Shown: piece after piece, positions 1-10,237 of the stretch
Layout: each line of letters starts with the position of its first letter
How positions within the stretch are numbered: the stretch's first letter is position 1
NCBI GenBank assembly: GCA_037179515.1
Contig: JAXCGZ010009476.1
Span: forward strand, 40,001-62,500
Direction of reading: 5' to 3'
Source: Halocaridina rubra
Lineage: Eukaryota > Arthropoda > Malacostraca > Decapoda > Atyidae
Length of the DNA stretch: 22,500 nt
Made by a program: the position numbers and the translations under genes
Notes under the pieces: model-generated
Seen by the model: only the letters and a program-made list of their open reading frames with translations
Databases searched by the model: none
Told to the model about the DNA's origin: nothing

Positions 1-436
1 CTGAGAGGGTGGGAGACGACAAATCACATAACTGTTTTTCTGTATGTTCTGTATCATGTGGTCTGACTGGTTTTTTTATAGAAGCTTGGTTCTCCCACCT
101 TCTTCGTTTGTCTTGCCTCATTCGTTCAGTCTAACTCACATGTGCAACGTTCATGTTGTGCTTGTGATATTTTTTACATTTCTTCAACCTCAGCAATGCC
201 TCCCAAGTGTCCTTCATCATGGAAAGTTTACCTGTCACTTTCATACAAATTTACGCTTCCACGCTGTTATTAAAAAAGTAAAGGGTGGTTTTTTAACAGT
301 GCAGGGAGGGTTTATACAGTAAAGGTAAAAATAAATGTAAAATACCAATGTATAACAGGGTGATCCTACTTCGCAGAAATTCACCTATCGCGGCCGGTCC
401 AGGAACCGAACCCCCGCGATAAACGAGGGATCACTG
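1..436 (+). mobile_element. T1: Tigger-family element, 3' portion, internally deleted
   Basis: The element enters from the left window edge. Its first 200 bases match the region just upstream of the transposase in T5 (from about 5090) and T6 (from about 12815). A start codon at 195-197 opens the expected transposase N-terminus (MPPK), but after about eight codons the sequence jumps at ccttcatcat/ggaaag into the 3' untranslated region seen at about 14800 in T6. The right terminal inverted repeat ends at 436 (gggatcactg) and is followed by TA. Tigger/pogo elements insert at TA and duplicate it. The element is non-autonomous because all catalytic regions are missing. The left end lies outside the window. 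Confidence 0.8.
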
Positions 437-599
<163 letters not shown>

Positions 600-710
600 T
601 GATCCATCGTTTATCGCGAGGGTTAGGTTCCGGGACCCGTTGCGATAGGTGAATTTTCGCGAAGTAGGAACACCTTAATTTTTTTTTTTTTTTTTTTTTT
701 TTTAAAGATT

Positions 711-908
711 GTGACACCAGGATGGACCAAATAATGATAAAATAAAACAGCCTTTATCAGGCTGTAAAGAGAAACAGATGGAGAGTGTAATGACCTGTCA
801 GATGTGAAGGGATTATAAAAGATGTGTAATGAATATCCAGCTCTCTGCTGGGTTTTAATATACCTCTGCATTACTCTCATGATGTCTATTTCAAAAATTT
901 TCCTTAGA
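711..908 (+). repeat. Left arm of T2 internal palindrome
   Basis: This arm runs from gtgacaccag to ttccttaga and recurs in reverse complement at 1055-1254 with only scattered differences. The loop between the arms (909-1054) is AT-rich with ATT runs. A transcript through both arms would form a long hairpin. Confidence 0.85.
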
Positions 909-1054
909 TATTATTATTATTATTATAATTATTAATATTATTATTTTTAAAAATAATTTTCCTTTGATGATGATTGTGGAGATTATTATTATATCATTAT
1001 TATTACCAATTTGTAATTAAACCATTATTTTTACAATATATAATGTAGTTTTGG

Positions 1055-1254
1055 TCTAAGGAGAATTATTGGAATAGACATCATGAAAGTAATGCAGAGG
1101 TATATTAAAACCCAGCAGAGAGCTGGAGATTCATTACACATCTTTTATAATCCCTTCACATCTGACAGGTCATTACACTCTCCCTCTCTGTTTCTCTTTA
1201 CAGCCTGATAAAGGCTGTTTTATTTTATAATTTTTTGGCCCATCCTGGTGTCAC
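1055..1254 (-). repeat. Right arm of T2 internal palindrome
   Basis: This is the reverse complement of 711-908. Shared landmarks read on the minus strand are cctttatcaggctgtaaag, cagatgtgaagggattata and ccagctctctgctggg. Confidence 0.85.
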
Positions 1255-1357
1255 AATAATAAAAAAAAAAAATAAATAAATAAATATAAATAAAATTTGG
1301 CCAAAAAAAATCGCGATATAGTGAATTCGCGAGAGGTGAATTGCAATAGAGCGGGGG

Positions 1358-1361
<4 letters not shown>

Positions 1362-1441
<80 letters not shown>

Positions 1442-1443
1442 CG

Positions 1444-1529
<86 letters not shown>

Positions 1530-1530
1530 G
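1362..1530. repeat. (TA)n microsatellite between T2 and T3
   Basis: A TA array with one interruption (aatatacgtatatta, about 1435-1450). It is bounded by the left-type end of T2 (minus strand) and the left-type end of T3 (plus strand), so the same kind of transposon terminus faces it from both sides. Confidence 0.95.
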
Positions 1531-1773
1531 ACACAGTGTTACCCCAGTTATTCGTGATTCCTGGTTCGCTTTCTCACTCTATCGCAGTTTTTTTTTGGAT
1601 AAATTATTATTTTATTTCATGGGTATATGCAAAACTATTAAAACATAAAAAAAAAAATTCTCAGTATTTTCATTTTTTTTTTGAAAAAAACATATTTCAT
1701 TATCTAATTGATAAAAAAAATTATTTCCCAGACTACGAATAATAAAACAGTAAAAATTAGTAAAAAACATAAA

Positions 1774-1942
1774 CGTAGATAGATAGATACGTTTATTGAC
1801 CACCTCTTTTGAAAAGTACAGTATAATCTTTACAAAAGGAATATTTAGTCCACATTACAGTGAATAAATACAATAGATTTTGTACAATCATCTAATAAGT
1901 AGATGAATTTTAAATTAATATACATTGTACTAATAACTGAAT
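1774..1942 (-). mobile_element. Insertion inside T3, possible tail of a non-LTR retroposon
   Basis: T4 (reverse complement, around 3610-3640) reads straight from aaacataaat into gatatacgtacg. T3 has about 169 extra bases at that point. On the minus strand this insert ends in caataaacg followed by atctatctatct, that is, a polyadenylation-like AATAAA and a short tetranucleotide repeat. This is typical of the 3' tail of some LINE/SINE elements. No coding sequence is visible and the family cannot be named. Confidence 0.4.
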
Positions 1943-2312
1943 GATATACGTACGTACAGTATAACTCACAGTATTGCATCATACGAAATAGTGTTCGATA
2001 GCGTACAATGTATAGGGGTCGCAGCTACGTGAGCTAGCATATATATTTATATTTCCAGTAGTTTCATGATTTTATTGATAAAAAAAACGTATTTCCTAGC
2101 CTAAGAATAATATAACAGTAAAAAATAGTAAAAAACATAAATACTAACAGTATTGCAACATGTTAAATACGATACCGCTATCAGCGTTTCGGACAAAGGC
2201 TTCCACCATCTTCCATTGTCTCGCCTCACTTGTGTGCGCCATTCATGTTGTGCTTATCATTATTAATATGTTTTGCTTGTGATTTTTTTACTCGCATATT
2301 TTAACCTTTGCA

Positions 2313-2460
2313 ATGCCTCCCAAGCATCCTTCATCTTCTAAGGCTTCTTGTAGTGAGCCTAAGTGGCAAAGGAAAATGTTAACCATTGTAGATAAAGTGA
2401 AACTCTTAGATATGTTGAAAGAAGGAAAAAAGTTTGTGGATATCGGCCGCTATTTTACGT
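2313..2460 (+). pseudogene. T3 transposase N-terminal fragment (Tigger, CENP-B-type DNA-binding domain)
   Basis: The frame opens at the conserved leader position with MPPKHPSSSKAS and continues through MLTIVDKVKLLDMLKEGKK, the start of the helix-turn-helix DNA-binding domain shared by pogo/Tigger transposases and CENP-B. It ends within a few codons of the deletion at ggccgctatt, where a stop follows (tacgtaa). Only about 50 of roughly 550 codons remain, and no catalytic residue is present. Confidence 0.7.
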
Positions 2461-2740
2461 AAACGTAAAAATTATTGTAAAATATGGAACCTATTAATGT
2501 CAAGTCATCATCACCACATTCATGGTAAGTTTTCCTATCACTTTCATAAAAAAATTACGTTGCTTGCTGTTATTCATAATGTAAAGGATGTTTTTTAACA
2601 GTACAAGGGGGGTTTATACAGTGTAAACGTAAAAATACATTAAAATATCTATGTACATAGAGGCTGATCTCTTCACCACGGATTTCCGGGTTCACGCCAG
2701 GTCCCGGAACCGAACTACCGCGATAAGTGAGGCAACACTG

Positions 2741-2749
2741 TTATATATA

Positions 2750-2832
<83 letters not shown>
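2741..2832. repeat. (TA)n microsatellite between T3 and T4
   Basis: About 92 bp of TA with minor interruptions at its left edge. It lies exactly between the right end of T3 (2740) and the right end of T4 (2833), which face each other. Together the two elements and this array form a large imperfect palindrome from 1534 to 3842. Confidence 0.95.
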
Positions 2833-2835
<3 letters not shown>

Positions 2836-3842
2836 TGTTCCTTCCATTATCGTGAGGGTTCAGTTCCGGGACCCGGCGCGAAACAGGAAAATCGCGGAGT
2901 AGGATCAGCCTATATGTACATAGATATTCTAATTTATTTTTACGTTTACACCGTATAAACTGTATAAACCCTCCCTGTACTGTTAACAAACCACCCTTTA
3001 CTTCATAAAACTACAGCATGCAAGCGTAAATTTATATGACATACTCATGTATATAGGTATTTTACAATTATATTTACGTTTACTGTATAAACCCTCCCTG
3101 CACTGTTAAGAAACCACCCTTTACTTTATAAATAACAGCATGCAACGTAAATTTATATGTACATGATAGATAAACTTACCTTATCTGTTATGGTTAACAT
3201 TTTCCTTTGCCGCTTAGGCTCACTACAAGAAGCCTTAGAAGATGAAGGATGCTTGGGAGGCATTGCAAAGGTTAAAATATGCGAGTAAAAAAATCACAAG
3301 CAAAACGTATTAATAAGCACAATGTGAACGGCGCACACATGAGTTAGACTGAACGAGCCTTTGTCCGAAACGCTGATAGCGGTATCGTATTTTACATGTT
3401 GCAATACTGTTAGTATTTATGTTTTTTTTACTATTTCTTACTATTTTATTATTCTTAGGCTAAGAAATACGTTTTTTTATCAATAAAATCATGAAACTAC
3501 TGGAAATATAAATATATATGCTAGCTCACATAGCTGCGACCCCAATACATTGTACGCTATTGAACACTATTTCGCATGATGCAATACTGTGAGTTATACT
3601 GTACGTACGTATATCTAAATTTATGTTTTTTACTATTTTTTACTGTTTTATTATTCGTAGGCTGGGAAATAATTTTTTTTTATCAGTTAGATAATGAAAT
3701 TTTTTTTTCAATAAAAAAATGAAAATACTGAGAATTTTTATTTTTTTAATATTTTAATATTTTTGCATATACCCCCCCCAAAAAAAAACCATGGTACAGT
3801 GAAAACGTGAGCCAAGAAAAGCGATCCAGCGAAGGATTACTG
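2833..3842 (-). mobile_element. T4: Tigger-family element on the minus strand, internally deleted
   Basis: The right terminal repeat starts at 2833 (cagtgttcc). The left end finishes at 3842 (gaaggattactg), followed by TA. On the minus strand the order is left end, subterminal units, leader, transposase start (cat at about 3273), then a deletion at the point reading agataaggtaag. That junction runs directly into the 3' untranslated region. The right subterminal segment (ggtttnttaacagt...tttatacagt) is present twice in tandem (about 2950-3010 and 3070-3135). The deletion breakpoints differ from those of T3, so T4 is an independent copy and not a recent inverted duplicate. Confidence 0.75.

Positions 3843-3927
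<85 letters not shown>
3843..3927. repeat. (TA)n microsatellite beside T4
   Basis: About 85 bp of TA starting directly at the left end of T4, with one cat interruption at about 3850. Its other side is non-transposon spacer sequence. Confidence 0.95.
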
Positions 3928-3929
<2 letters not shown>

Positions 3930-4099
3930 CTTGAAGGAAGGGCATCTCCTGATATTTAGTATCGAAAAAGGCATAGGAGAAAACTGCAAAATGTATACAT
4001 TTCTTGAAGAAACACTATGCATCGAATATCTCAGTTGAAGAGAAACATTCCTCTCGTCTGCAAAAAAAAAAAATATATAAATAAATAAATAAAATAAAA

Positions 4100-4103
<4 letters not shown>
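3928..4103. other. Spacer between two (TA)n arrays
   Basis: About 176 bp with no reading frame and no similarity to the Tigger copies. It ends in a run of A followed by ataaataaataaataaa (4062-4095), which resembles the A-rich tail of a retroposon. It is the only non-transposon, non-microsatellite stretch in 1-5800. Confidence 0.5.

Positions 4104-4162
<59 letters not shown>
4104..4162. repeat. (TA)n microsatellite before T5
   Basis: About 59 bp of TA that runs up to the left terminal repeat of T5, separated from it only by the two bases ca. Confidence 0.95.
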
Positions 4163-4167
<5 letters not shown>

Positions 4168-4289
4168 TAATCCCTTGCTATACAGCGATTCACCTACTGC
4201 GAATTCAGTGCATCGCGGATTTTTTGGCAAGCATATGTATTCTATATCTCAGATTTTCTGGGTATATCACGGGAAGACACGATATGTGG

Positions 4290-5070
4290 AAATATTAAAA
4301 TTTCCAGTACAGTATTTTCAATATTTTGTTGATAAAAAATAGTATTTCATAGCCAAAGAATAATAAAACAGTAAAAAATAGTAAAAAACATAAATTTAAA
4401 CATGTACCTCACAGTACTGCATCACATAAAATACGATTACTGGTATCGGCGTTTCGGAAAATGCAAATGGTCACACCTACATGAGATAATACATATTGAA
4501 ATTTCCAGTATTTTCATTATCTTGTTGATAAAAAAAAGTATTTCCAGGCCCAAGAATAATAAAACGATAAAAAATAGCAAAAAACATAAATTAAACATGT
4601 AACTCACAGTATTGCATCACATAAAATACGATTCCGGTATTGGCGTTTTGGAAAACGCAAAAGGTCGCACCTACGTGAGAGAGTACATATTAGAATTTCC
4701 AGTATTTTTATCATTTTAGTGTTAAAAAACACTATTTCTTAACATAAGAATAATAAAACAGTAAAAAATAGTAAAAAACATAAATTTAAACTTGTAATTC
4801 ACAGTATTGCATCATATAAAATACGATATCGAGTTCGGCGTTTCGGAAATCGCAAAGGGTCGCACCTACGTGAGATAGTACATACTAAAATTTCCAGTAT
4901 TTTCATTATTTTATTGATAAAAAAGTATTTCCTACCCTAAGAATAATAAAACGGTAAAAAATAGTAAAAAACATAAATTTAAACATGTAAGTCACAGTAT
5001 TGCACCATATAAACTACGAGATCTTCTTGGAAAACGAAAAGCATCGCACCTACGTGAGATAGTACATGAG
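4290..5070 (+). repeat. Four tandem ~197-bp subterminal units in T5
   Basis: Each unit starts with a form of attaaaatttccagtatttt (about 4294, 4495, 4689 and 4888). It continues through aagaataataaaacagtaaa and ends with gtcgcacctacgtgagatag. T6 carries three such units and T3 and T4 about two, so the copy number varies between elements. They lie between the left terminal repeat and the transposase leader, where regulatory or transposase-binding sites would be expected. That role is an inference. Confidence 0.85.
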
Positions 5071-5075
5071 ATGCT

Positions 5076-5139
5076 ATTGGCTGATGGAAAGGAGACGACG
5101 AATCACAGAATTGTGTTCTGTATACTGGTGTCTGATTGG
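5076..5139 (+). promoter_or_regulatory. Two inverted CCAAT boxes upstream of the T5 transposase start
   Basis: ctATTGGctgatg at 5076 and tctgATTGGcttttt at 5135 lie about 200 and 145 bp upstream of the start codon at 5280. Both are kept at the same relative positions in T6 (12801 and 12870). ATTGG is the reverse of the CCAAT box bound by NF-Y. Conservation between copies may only reflect shared ancestry, so promoter function is unproven. Confidence 0.3.
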
Positions 5140-5279
5140 CTTTTTGATTGAAGCTTGATTCTCCCAGCATCTTCCATTATCTCGCCTCACCCATTCAGTT
5201 ACTCACGTGTGCGCCTTTCTCGTTGTGCCTCTTAATACGTTGTGCTTGTGTTTTTTGTGAAACTTTTTCAACCCCTGCA

Positions 5280-5432
5280 ATGCCGCCCAAGCATCCTTCA
5301 TCTTCTAAGGCTTCTGGTAGTGAGACTAACAGGCAGATGTTGACCATAACAGATAAGGTAAAACTGTTAGATATGCTGAAGGAAGGAAGAAGTTTCTTTG
5401 CTGTCGGCCGCCATTGGCTGTGCAGTATGTAA
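5280..5432 (+). pseudogene. T5 transposase N-terminal stub, Tigger family
   Basis: Starting at the conserved ATG (ctgcaatgccgccc), 50 codons begin MPPKHPSSSKASGS and include ITDKVKLLDMLKEGRSF, the first helices of the CENP-B/pogo-type N-terminal DNA-binding domain. The frame then enters 3' untranslated sequence through an internal deletion and stops at 5430-5432. A longer frame can be opened at 5148, but the ATG at 5280 matches the position in T1, T3 and T4 and the family's N-terminus. The full-length T6 relative shows what is missing: the rest of the DNA-binding domain and the whole catalytic domain. If translated, the stub would be unlikely to bind DNA well. Confidence 0.75.
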
Positions 5433-5701
5433 ACTTCATCATTATGTTTTTCAGGGTAAGCTTACCTATCACGTTGATAAAGCTTTACGCTTGCATTACC
5501 TGTCACACTCACATAATTTTACGCTTGCACGCTGTTATTAATAAAGTAAAGGGTGAGTTATTAACAGTATAGGGAGGGTTTATACAGTAAAGGTAAAAAT
5601 AAATGTAAAATACCTGTAATAAATATTGTGCTCCTACTTCACGGACTTTCACCTTTCACGGCTGGTCCGGGAACTGAACCCCCGAGATAAACGAGGGAGC
5701 A

Positions 5702-6106
<405 letters not shown>

Positions 6107-6217
6107 GGTGGAGTTAAGTTGAGGTAAGTGATATATACTGTTTTTTTTATCTCGACCACAAGCTATCTAGGCTGTCTAAAAATCACTTTGGCTGGAAAAG
6201 GCAAATTGTGTGGTGAA

Positions 6218-6974
6218 ATGATGAAATCATTTGATGGCCAAGGTGATGTGGTTGCCTAGCTAAAAAAGGCCGAGAAGAGTGGAAATTAAGGATTTACCCA
6301 GATTTATACCTTTGTACCTGGAAGGAGATGCTTTGGCTCTGTATCTCGAAATGATTGATGATGATCAACTAGATGCTAAGAAGATCGAGAGCAGATTAAA
6401 GTTGGCCTTCTCACAAGGAACGTTCGAGGCCTATGGAAGGCTTAGGAAGACACACTGGACAGGTGAGCAAGTAGATGTTTTTGCAAATGAGATCAGGCAA
6501 TTAGCAGGACTGGCAGGATGAAAGGGAGAGGGTCTGGAGTGGTCAGTAAAGCTGGCATTTGTGACTGGCTTCCCAAATTGGATCTCCATGGAACTTCAGC
6601 ACACAAAGGATGTTGAAACAGATATGACTGAGCTAATTGCAAGAGCTAGAGTGCTAACATCATGTGGTGGGGGTCAAGAAGTTGCAGCAGTCGTGGCCAG
6701 AGGACCTTCACTGATGGTACAGCAGCAGAGGTCCCAGTTGCAGGGGGTCTCGCCATCACAAGGCCAGCAAGGAGGCAGAAAAGGAGAAAATAAGATGCTC
6801 AAAGGTCACAGTTACAGGTAAGGTGGGCCTCATATGGCAAGAGAGTGCAAGGAGCCACGACAACCCATAATGTGCTTTAAGTGTGGGAAGGAAGGTCATA
6901 TTGCAAGCCACTGCGAGCAGGGAAAAGGGCAAGGGGGAGCTAATGCACCGGAAGCTACCCCCTCAGACAACTAA
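6218..6974 (+). pseudogene. gag: gag relic with zinc-knuckle remnant
   Basis: A start at 6218 gives MMKSFDGQGDVVA, then a TAG at 6257 sits where family members usually have Trp. After a frameshift the frame runs from about 6279 (EIKDLPRFIPLYLEGDALA) to a stop at 6519-6521. The same frame reopens as KLAFVTGFPNWISMEL and continues to a TAA at 6819. The second CCHC zinc knuckle is intact at 6873-6914 (CFKCGKEGHIASHC). In the first, both leading cysteines are lost (one became Ser, the other the 6819 stop), leaving GGPHMAREC. The frame finally stops at 6972. The encoded capsid/nucleocapsid protein would package RNA in an intact element; this copy cannot make it. The assignment is secure from the knuckle and the context before protease. 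Confidence 0.8.
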
Positions 6975-7200
6975 AGGCATTTCCATCTTTATTGCCAGTG
7001 ATCAGTGTTAGCATGGGAGGCAGAAAGGTGAGGGCACTTGTCAATTCAGGTTGTTCCATCACAGTGTGTACTTCTCAATTGGTGGGGAAATGCACAGCGA
7101 AGGTAGAAGGGTTAGTACCAGTGGATGGAAGATAGAGTTGACAGTGCAATGAATACACCTGAGAACTACAGCAATTGTAATTGCTAAGGTATAGATGTAG
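6971..7200 (+). pseudogene. Retroviral-type aspartic protease relic
   Basis: From 6971, in a different frame from gag, the reading is LLPVISVSMGGRKVRALV followed by NSGCS. The motif matches the D-S/T-G active-site loop of retropepsins, but the catalytic Asp codon at 7043-7045 is AAT (Asn), so the enzyme would be inactive. The frame then meets stops at 7130-7137 and shifts before the next recognisable segment, GMDMIDRLGGVTIRDG, at about 7203. In an intact element this protease would cleave the Gag-Pol polyprotein. The call rests on the VxxLVxSGCS pattern and its location between zinc knuckle and RT. Confidence 0.7.
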
Positions 7201-7202
7201 AA

Positions 7203-8405
7203 ATGGGAATGGATATGATTGACAGACTGGGTGGTGTGACAATTCGTGATGGATTTGCAGTTTTTGGCAATGTGCCAGTACCAGTGAACATTTCTCAAGT
7301 AGCGAGAGGCAGGATAAAGTGTGCAGTGACAGTTGTGAATGTAGGGCTGGAAAGGGTGGCAGGAAAAGTGAAAGCCAAGGAAAATGGGAAGTTGATAGGA
7401 AAGCTAGCCACAGAACAGAAGGACAGTCTGTGCAAGATCGTGGACAAGGATTTCATTGCAGAGTTTGACGGTACTAAGTGGGTGGTGGACTGGTATATGA
7501 AAGAGGGGCTGCCGGTGTTAAAGAACAAGGTGGGCTGCTGTGAGAGTGCAATGAGAGAGCATTTTAAGAAAGAACTTGACCGAGAGGTGGAGAGGTGGAT
7601 CGATGAAGGTATACTGGTGCCATGGGGGAGAGAAGTAAAATATGGAGTGCTACCATTGATGGCGGTGGTTCAGCCAAACAAAAACAAAGTTCGGTCAGTA
7701 CTGGACAACCGCGAACTTAACCAATATGTTATGTCTCACACTGGAGATGCCGCTACTGATGTTTGCATTGAGATGCTGAGGGAGTGGAGGCAGATGGTTG
7801 GGGCCTCTGCTATAGTTGATCTGAAGTCGGCTTACCTGCAAGTCCACGTTGCAGAAGCTGTGGAAGTACCAACTCATGAATTATGGAGGAAAGACATACT
7901 GCCTAACGAGGCTGGGCTTTGGACTAAGTTTAGCACCAAGAATCATGACCAACATAATCAAGACAGTATTGAGCATGATAAAAGGCATGGAAGTGCCACA
8001 AACTCATATATAGACAATATACTGGTAGAAGAGACCAAGGTTAGTGAATCGGAAGTTGTGAACCAGCTGCATCTGTAAGGGCTGGCTACGAAACCACCTG
8101 AGCCACTAGAAGGGGGAACTGCTCTGGGTCTGAGATTGGAAAGAGGGAAGAATGGTACGCTCGTTTTCCGTAGGGGTAATGAGATTCCGGAAGTGCAGCA
8201 AGACTTAAGTAGGAGAGAGCTGTGTTCTGGGTGAGGAAAATTGGTAGGCCATTATCCAGTGGCAGGTTGGTTACGGGTAGCGTGTAGTCAAGTAAAGAGG
8301 AGAGCAGAAGGTATTAGATGGGAAGACAAGGTCGGGCAGCAAATGATGGAGAAGCTGCAAGAGCTATAAGGAGAGTGAAACAAGGGGAACCAGTGAGAGG
8401 GAGAT
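7203..8405 (+). pseudogene. pol: Reverse transcriptase relic
   Basis: An open frame covers 7203-8078 (291 codons), but it is not an intact RT. It begins with the end of the protease region. It then reads VERWIDEGILVPW, PLMAVVQPNKNKVRSVLDN and AIVDLKSAYLQV, the conserved RT fingers/palm motifs with the first catalytic Asp. From about 7855 to 7995 the open frame is out of register: the real coding sequence (LWKYQLMNYGGKTY, LTRLGFGL) lies in another frame. It returns to register at ATNSYIDN, where the expected YxDD box has its second Asp replaced by Asn (AAT at 8016-8018). The connection region continues to about 8405 with stops (GLATKPPEPLEGG, GHYPVAGWLRVA). The call is very secure; the enzyme is non-functional. 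Confidence 0.9.
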
Positions 8406-8408
8406 GGT

Positions 8409-8815
<407 letters not shown>

Positions 8816-8835
8816 AGCTGATAAAGGAGTTTGGG

Positions 8836-9539
8836 ATGGATTTGAGCCTATGTTTTGTGCCGTCGGAAAAGAGCAAGGCAGATATGTTAATTAGGGTGAG
8901 GAAGGCCTGGTTAGGAATTCTGGATGAGATGTCAGAAGAGGTCGGAGTATGTTCAGCAGGAGTGCCGAGTGTGGAGGACTTACATCAAATCACCACATGG
9001 GAGTTGATAGGAATCTGTTTGTAGCAAGGAAGTTTGATCCAGGAGTCACAAGAGACAAGATCCGGCAAGCAGTTAGGCGATGCGACAAGTGCCAGTTGAT
9101 TGATCCTCCGCCAGTTGCGCATGAGGCTGGAGGGCTTAGAGTGGAAGACAACTGGATGAGATTGGCAGCTGATGTAACACACTACAGGCAAGGTTTGTAT
9201 ATGTCTATGGTTGATTGTGGACCAGGCAGAGTGGCCATTTGGAGAGAGCTAAGAGCAGAAAATGGAGAGGAAATTGCAGGAGTGTTGAATGGGTTGTTAT
9301 TAGAAAGGGGGCCTGTTGATGTAGTATTGGCAGACTATAGTACAGCCTTTAGATTACAGGCTTTGAAGGAGATGCTCGACAAATGGAATATCAACCGATA
9401 TTTTAGAGCTGCGTATCGGCCTAGTGGGAATGGAATTGTGGAGCAACATCATCGAACAATCAGGGCCATGGCGGAGAGGGCTCAGGTGTCGCGGTTGGAA
9501 TCAGTCTTCTGGTATAATATGCCCCCTAGGTTGGGTTAG
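8836..9539 (+). pseudogene. Integrase relic (zinc-binding and catalytic domains)
   Basis: [26 protein letters not shown] (8836 onward) is the RNase H to integrase junction. After a frameshift near 8985 the frame from 8949 continues through HHMGVDR and RRCDKCQ, the HHCC zinc-binding module. The catalytic core shows Asp in ADVTHY, Asp in LADYSTAF (the residue after it is usually Asn) and Glu in GNGIVEQHH. There are 35 residues between the last two, the classic DD35E spacing. A stop follows at 9537-9539 (PPRLG*). The triad is intact, although the protein is broken into pieces. In an intact element this enzyme joins the cDNA to the chromosome. Confidence 0.9.
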
Positions 9540-9551
9540 GATGAAGGAACT

Positions 9552-9938
9552 GTGCCACAGAAAGCTGTCTTCAAGTATGAGTGGCGACATCCAAGCAAGG
9601 TACCAAAGATGGATAAAGGAGATGAAGAGGCAGGTTCCATCAAGATTGGAGATGAGACGTGGGTAAAGCCACCAAACTCAAGATGCACGTCGCAATGGGG
9701 TAGGGGTACTGTGACCAATGTGAACTGCCGAAATAATGTCTCTGTAGATGGGATGCCTCGGCACGTTCTGGATATTAGGAGAGTGGTGGACTTGTCTACT
9801 GAAGATGAAGGGGATCGTCGAGCGGGGAGGAGTGCTGAGATGGGTGGCCCTCTCTTGGTGAGGGGAGCTGGTGATGCTCTTAGTGATCTGAAGATCAAGG
9901 GGGTGTGTGGTTTTGTGGAGACAATAGTTTTCGTTTAA
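9552..9938 (+). pseudogene. C-terminal pol segment after integrase
   Basis: A 128-codon open frame in a different register from the integrase core reads PQKAVFKYEWRHPSKVPKM, IGDETWVKPPNSRCTSQWG and RNNVSVDGMPRHVLDIRRVV. The pattern KPPNxRCTSxWGxGxVTxV...DGxPRHVxDIRR is the small SH3-like C-terminal integrase domain of Gypsy-type elements that contacts DNA. A low-complexity tail follows. The frame stops at 9936-9938, inside the proposed start of the 3' LTR, as is common in this group. This is the best preserved piece of the element, but it has no start of its own. Confidence 0.8.
9891..9903 (+). promoter_or_regulatory. Candidate polypurine tract
   Basis: aagatcaaggggg is immediately followed by TGTGTGG. 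A purine run directly before a TG dinucleotide fits the primer for plus-strand synthesis at the left edge of a 3' LTR. The single C and T interrupt it. Confidence 0.4.
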
Positions 9939-10237
9939 GATTTTGTATAATTTGGATCTGGTAATACTGGTTGGCAACACTGTGAATGGGATGTTGTTTA
10001 CATTTTGGGCATGAAGAGCAGTGCTCGTGAGGTTGACGAGTTGGTTGAGTTGTGTGATGGATTTGCTTTATGGGTTGAGTTGTGAGATGGAATTGCTTTA
10101 TTATTGAGTTGTGGAGGTTCAGCGGGAGCTCCCAGTGTAGGTGTTGATTTCTTTTTGTATGTGGGGGTTTAGAGAAAGGGGGCACGAAATCGGGTTTTGA
10201 ACAGTTGTGAGTAGACTTTTAACTTCCAACACGTGCA
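9904..10237 (+). repeat. 3' LTR
   Basis: Its right part (9939-10237) matches the 5' LTR. The left edge is placed at TGTGTGG after the purine run. The right edge is placed at cacgtgca/ggttgg, because ggttgggggaaac recurs at the start of the downstream tandem units and so belongs to the flank. Both edges are inferred to within a few bases. Confidence 0.75.

Larger units (their letters stand above)
1534..2740 (+). mobile_element. T3: Tigger-family element, internally deleted
   Basis: The left end starts at 1534 with cagtgttacc and is followed by the same sequence order as T6: a bent version of the ctgggtatatgc segment, then the ~200-bp subterminal unit, then the transposase leader. The transposase start codon is at about 2313 (aatgcctcccaagc). 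The DNA-binding-domain codons continue to about 2455 and then break off at ggccgctatt. About 50 bp later the sequence resumes in the 3' untranslated region (catcatcacc...catggtaag). The right terminal repeat ends at 2740 (ggcaacactg). The left terminus is more decayed than those of T5 and T6. A ~169-bp insertion (1774-1942) is absent from the sister copy T4. Confidence 0.75.

Noticed and set aside
4290..5070. A CRISPR-like or unrelated satellite array
   Set aside because: The units are ~197 bp without regular spacers, and they occur at the same position inside several Tigger copies, so they are part of the transposon.
7203..8078. A 291-codon frame as an intact reverse transcriptase
   Set aside because: Part of it (about 7855-7995) is out of register with the true RT sequence, the YxDD box is altered and stops follow. 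It is a relic.
9424..9666. Plus-strand frame overlapping the end of integrase
   Set aside because: It overlaps the integrase frame, which has the GNGIVEQHH motif, and the following C-terminal frame. This one has no recognisable motif.
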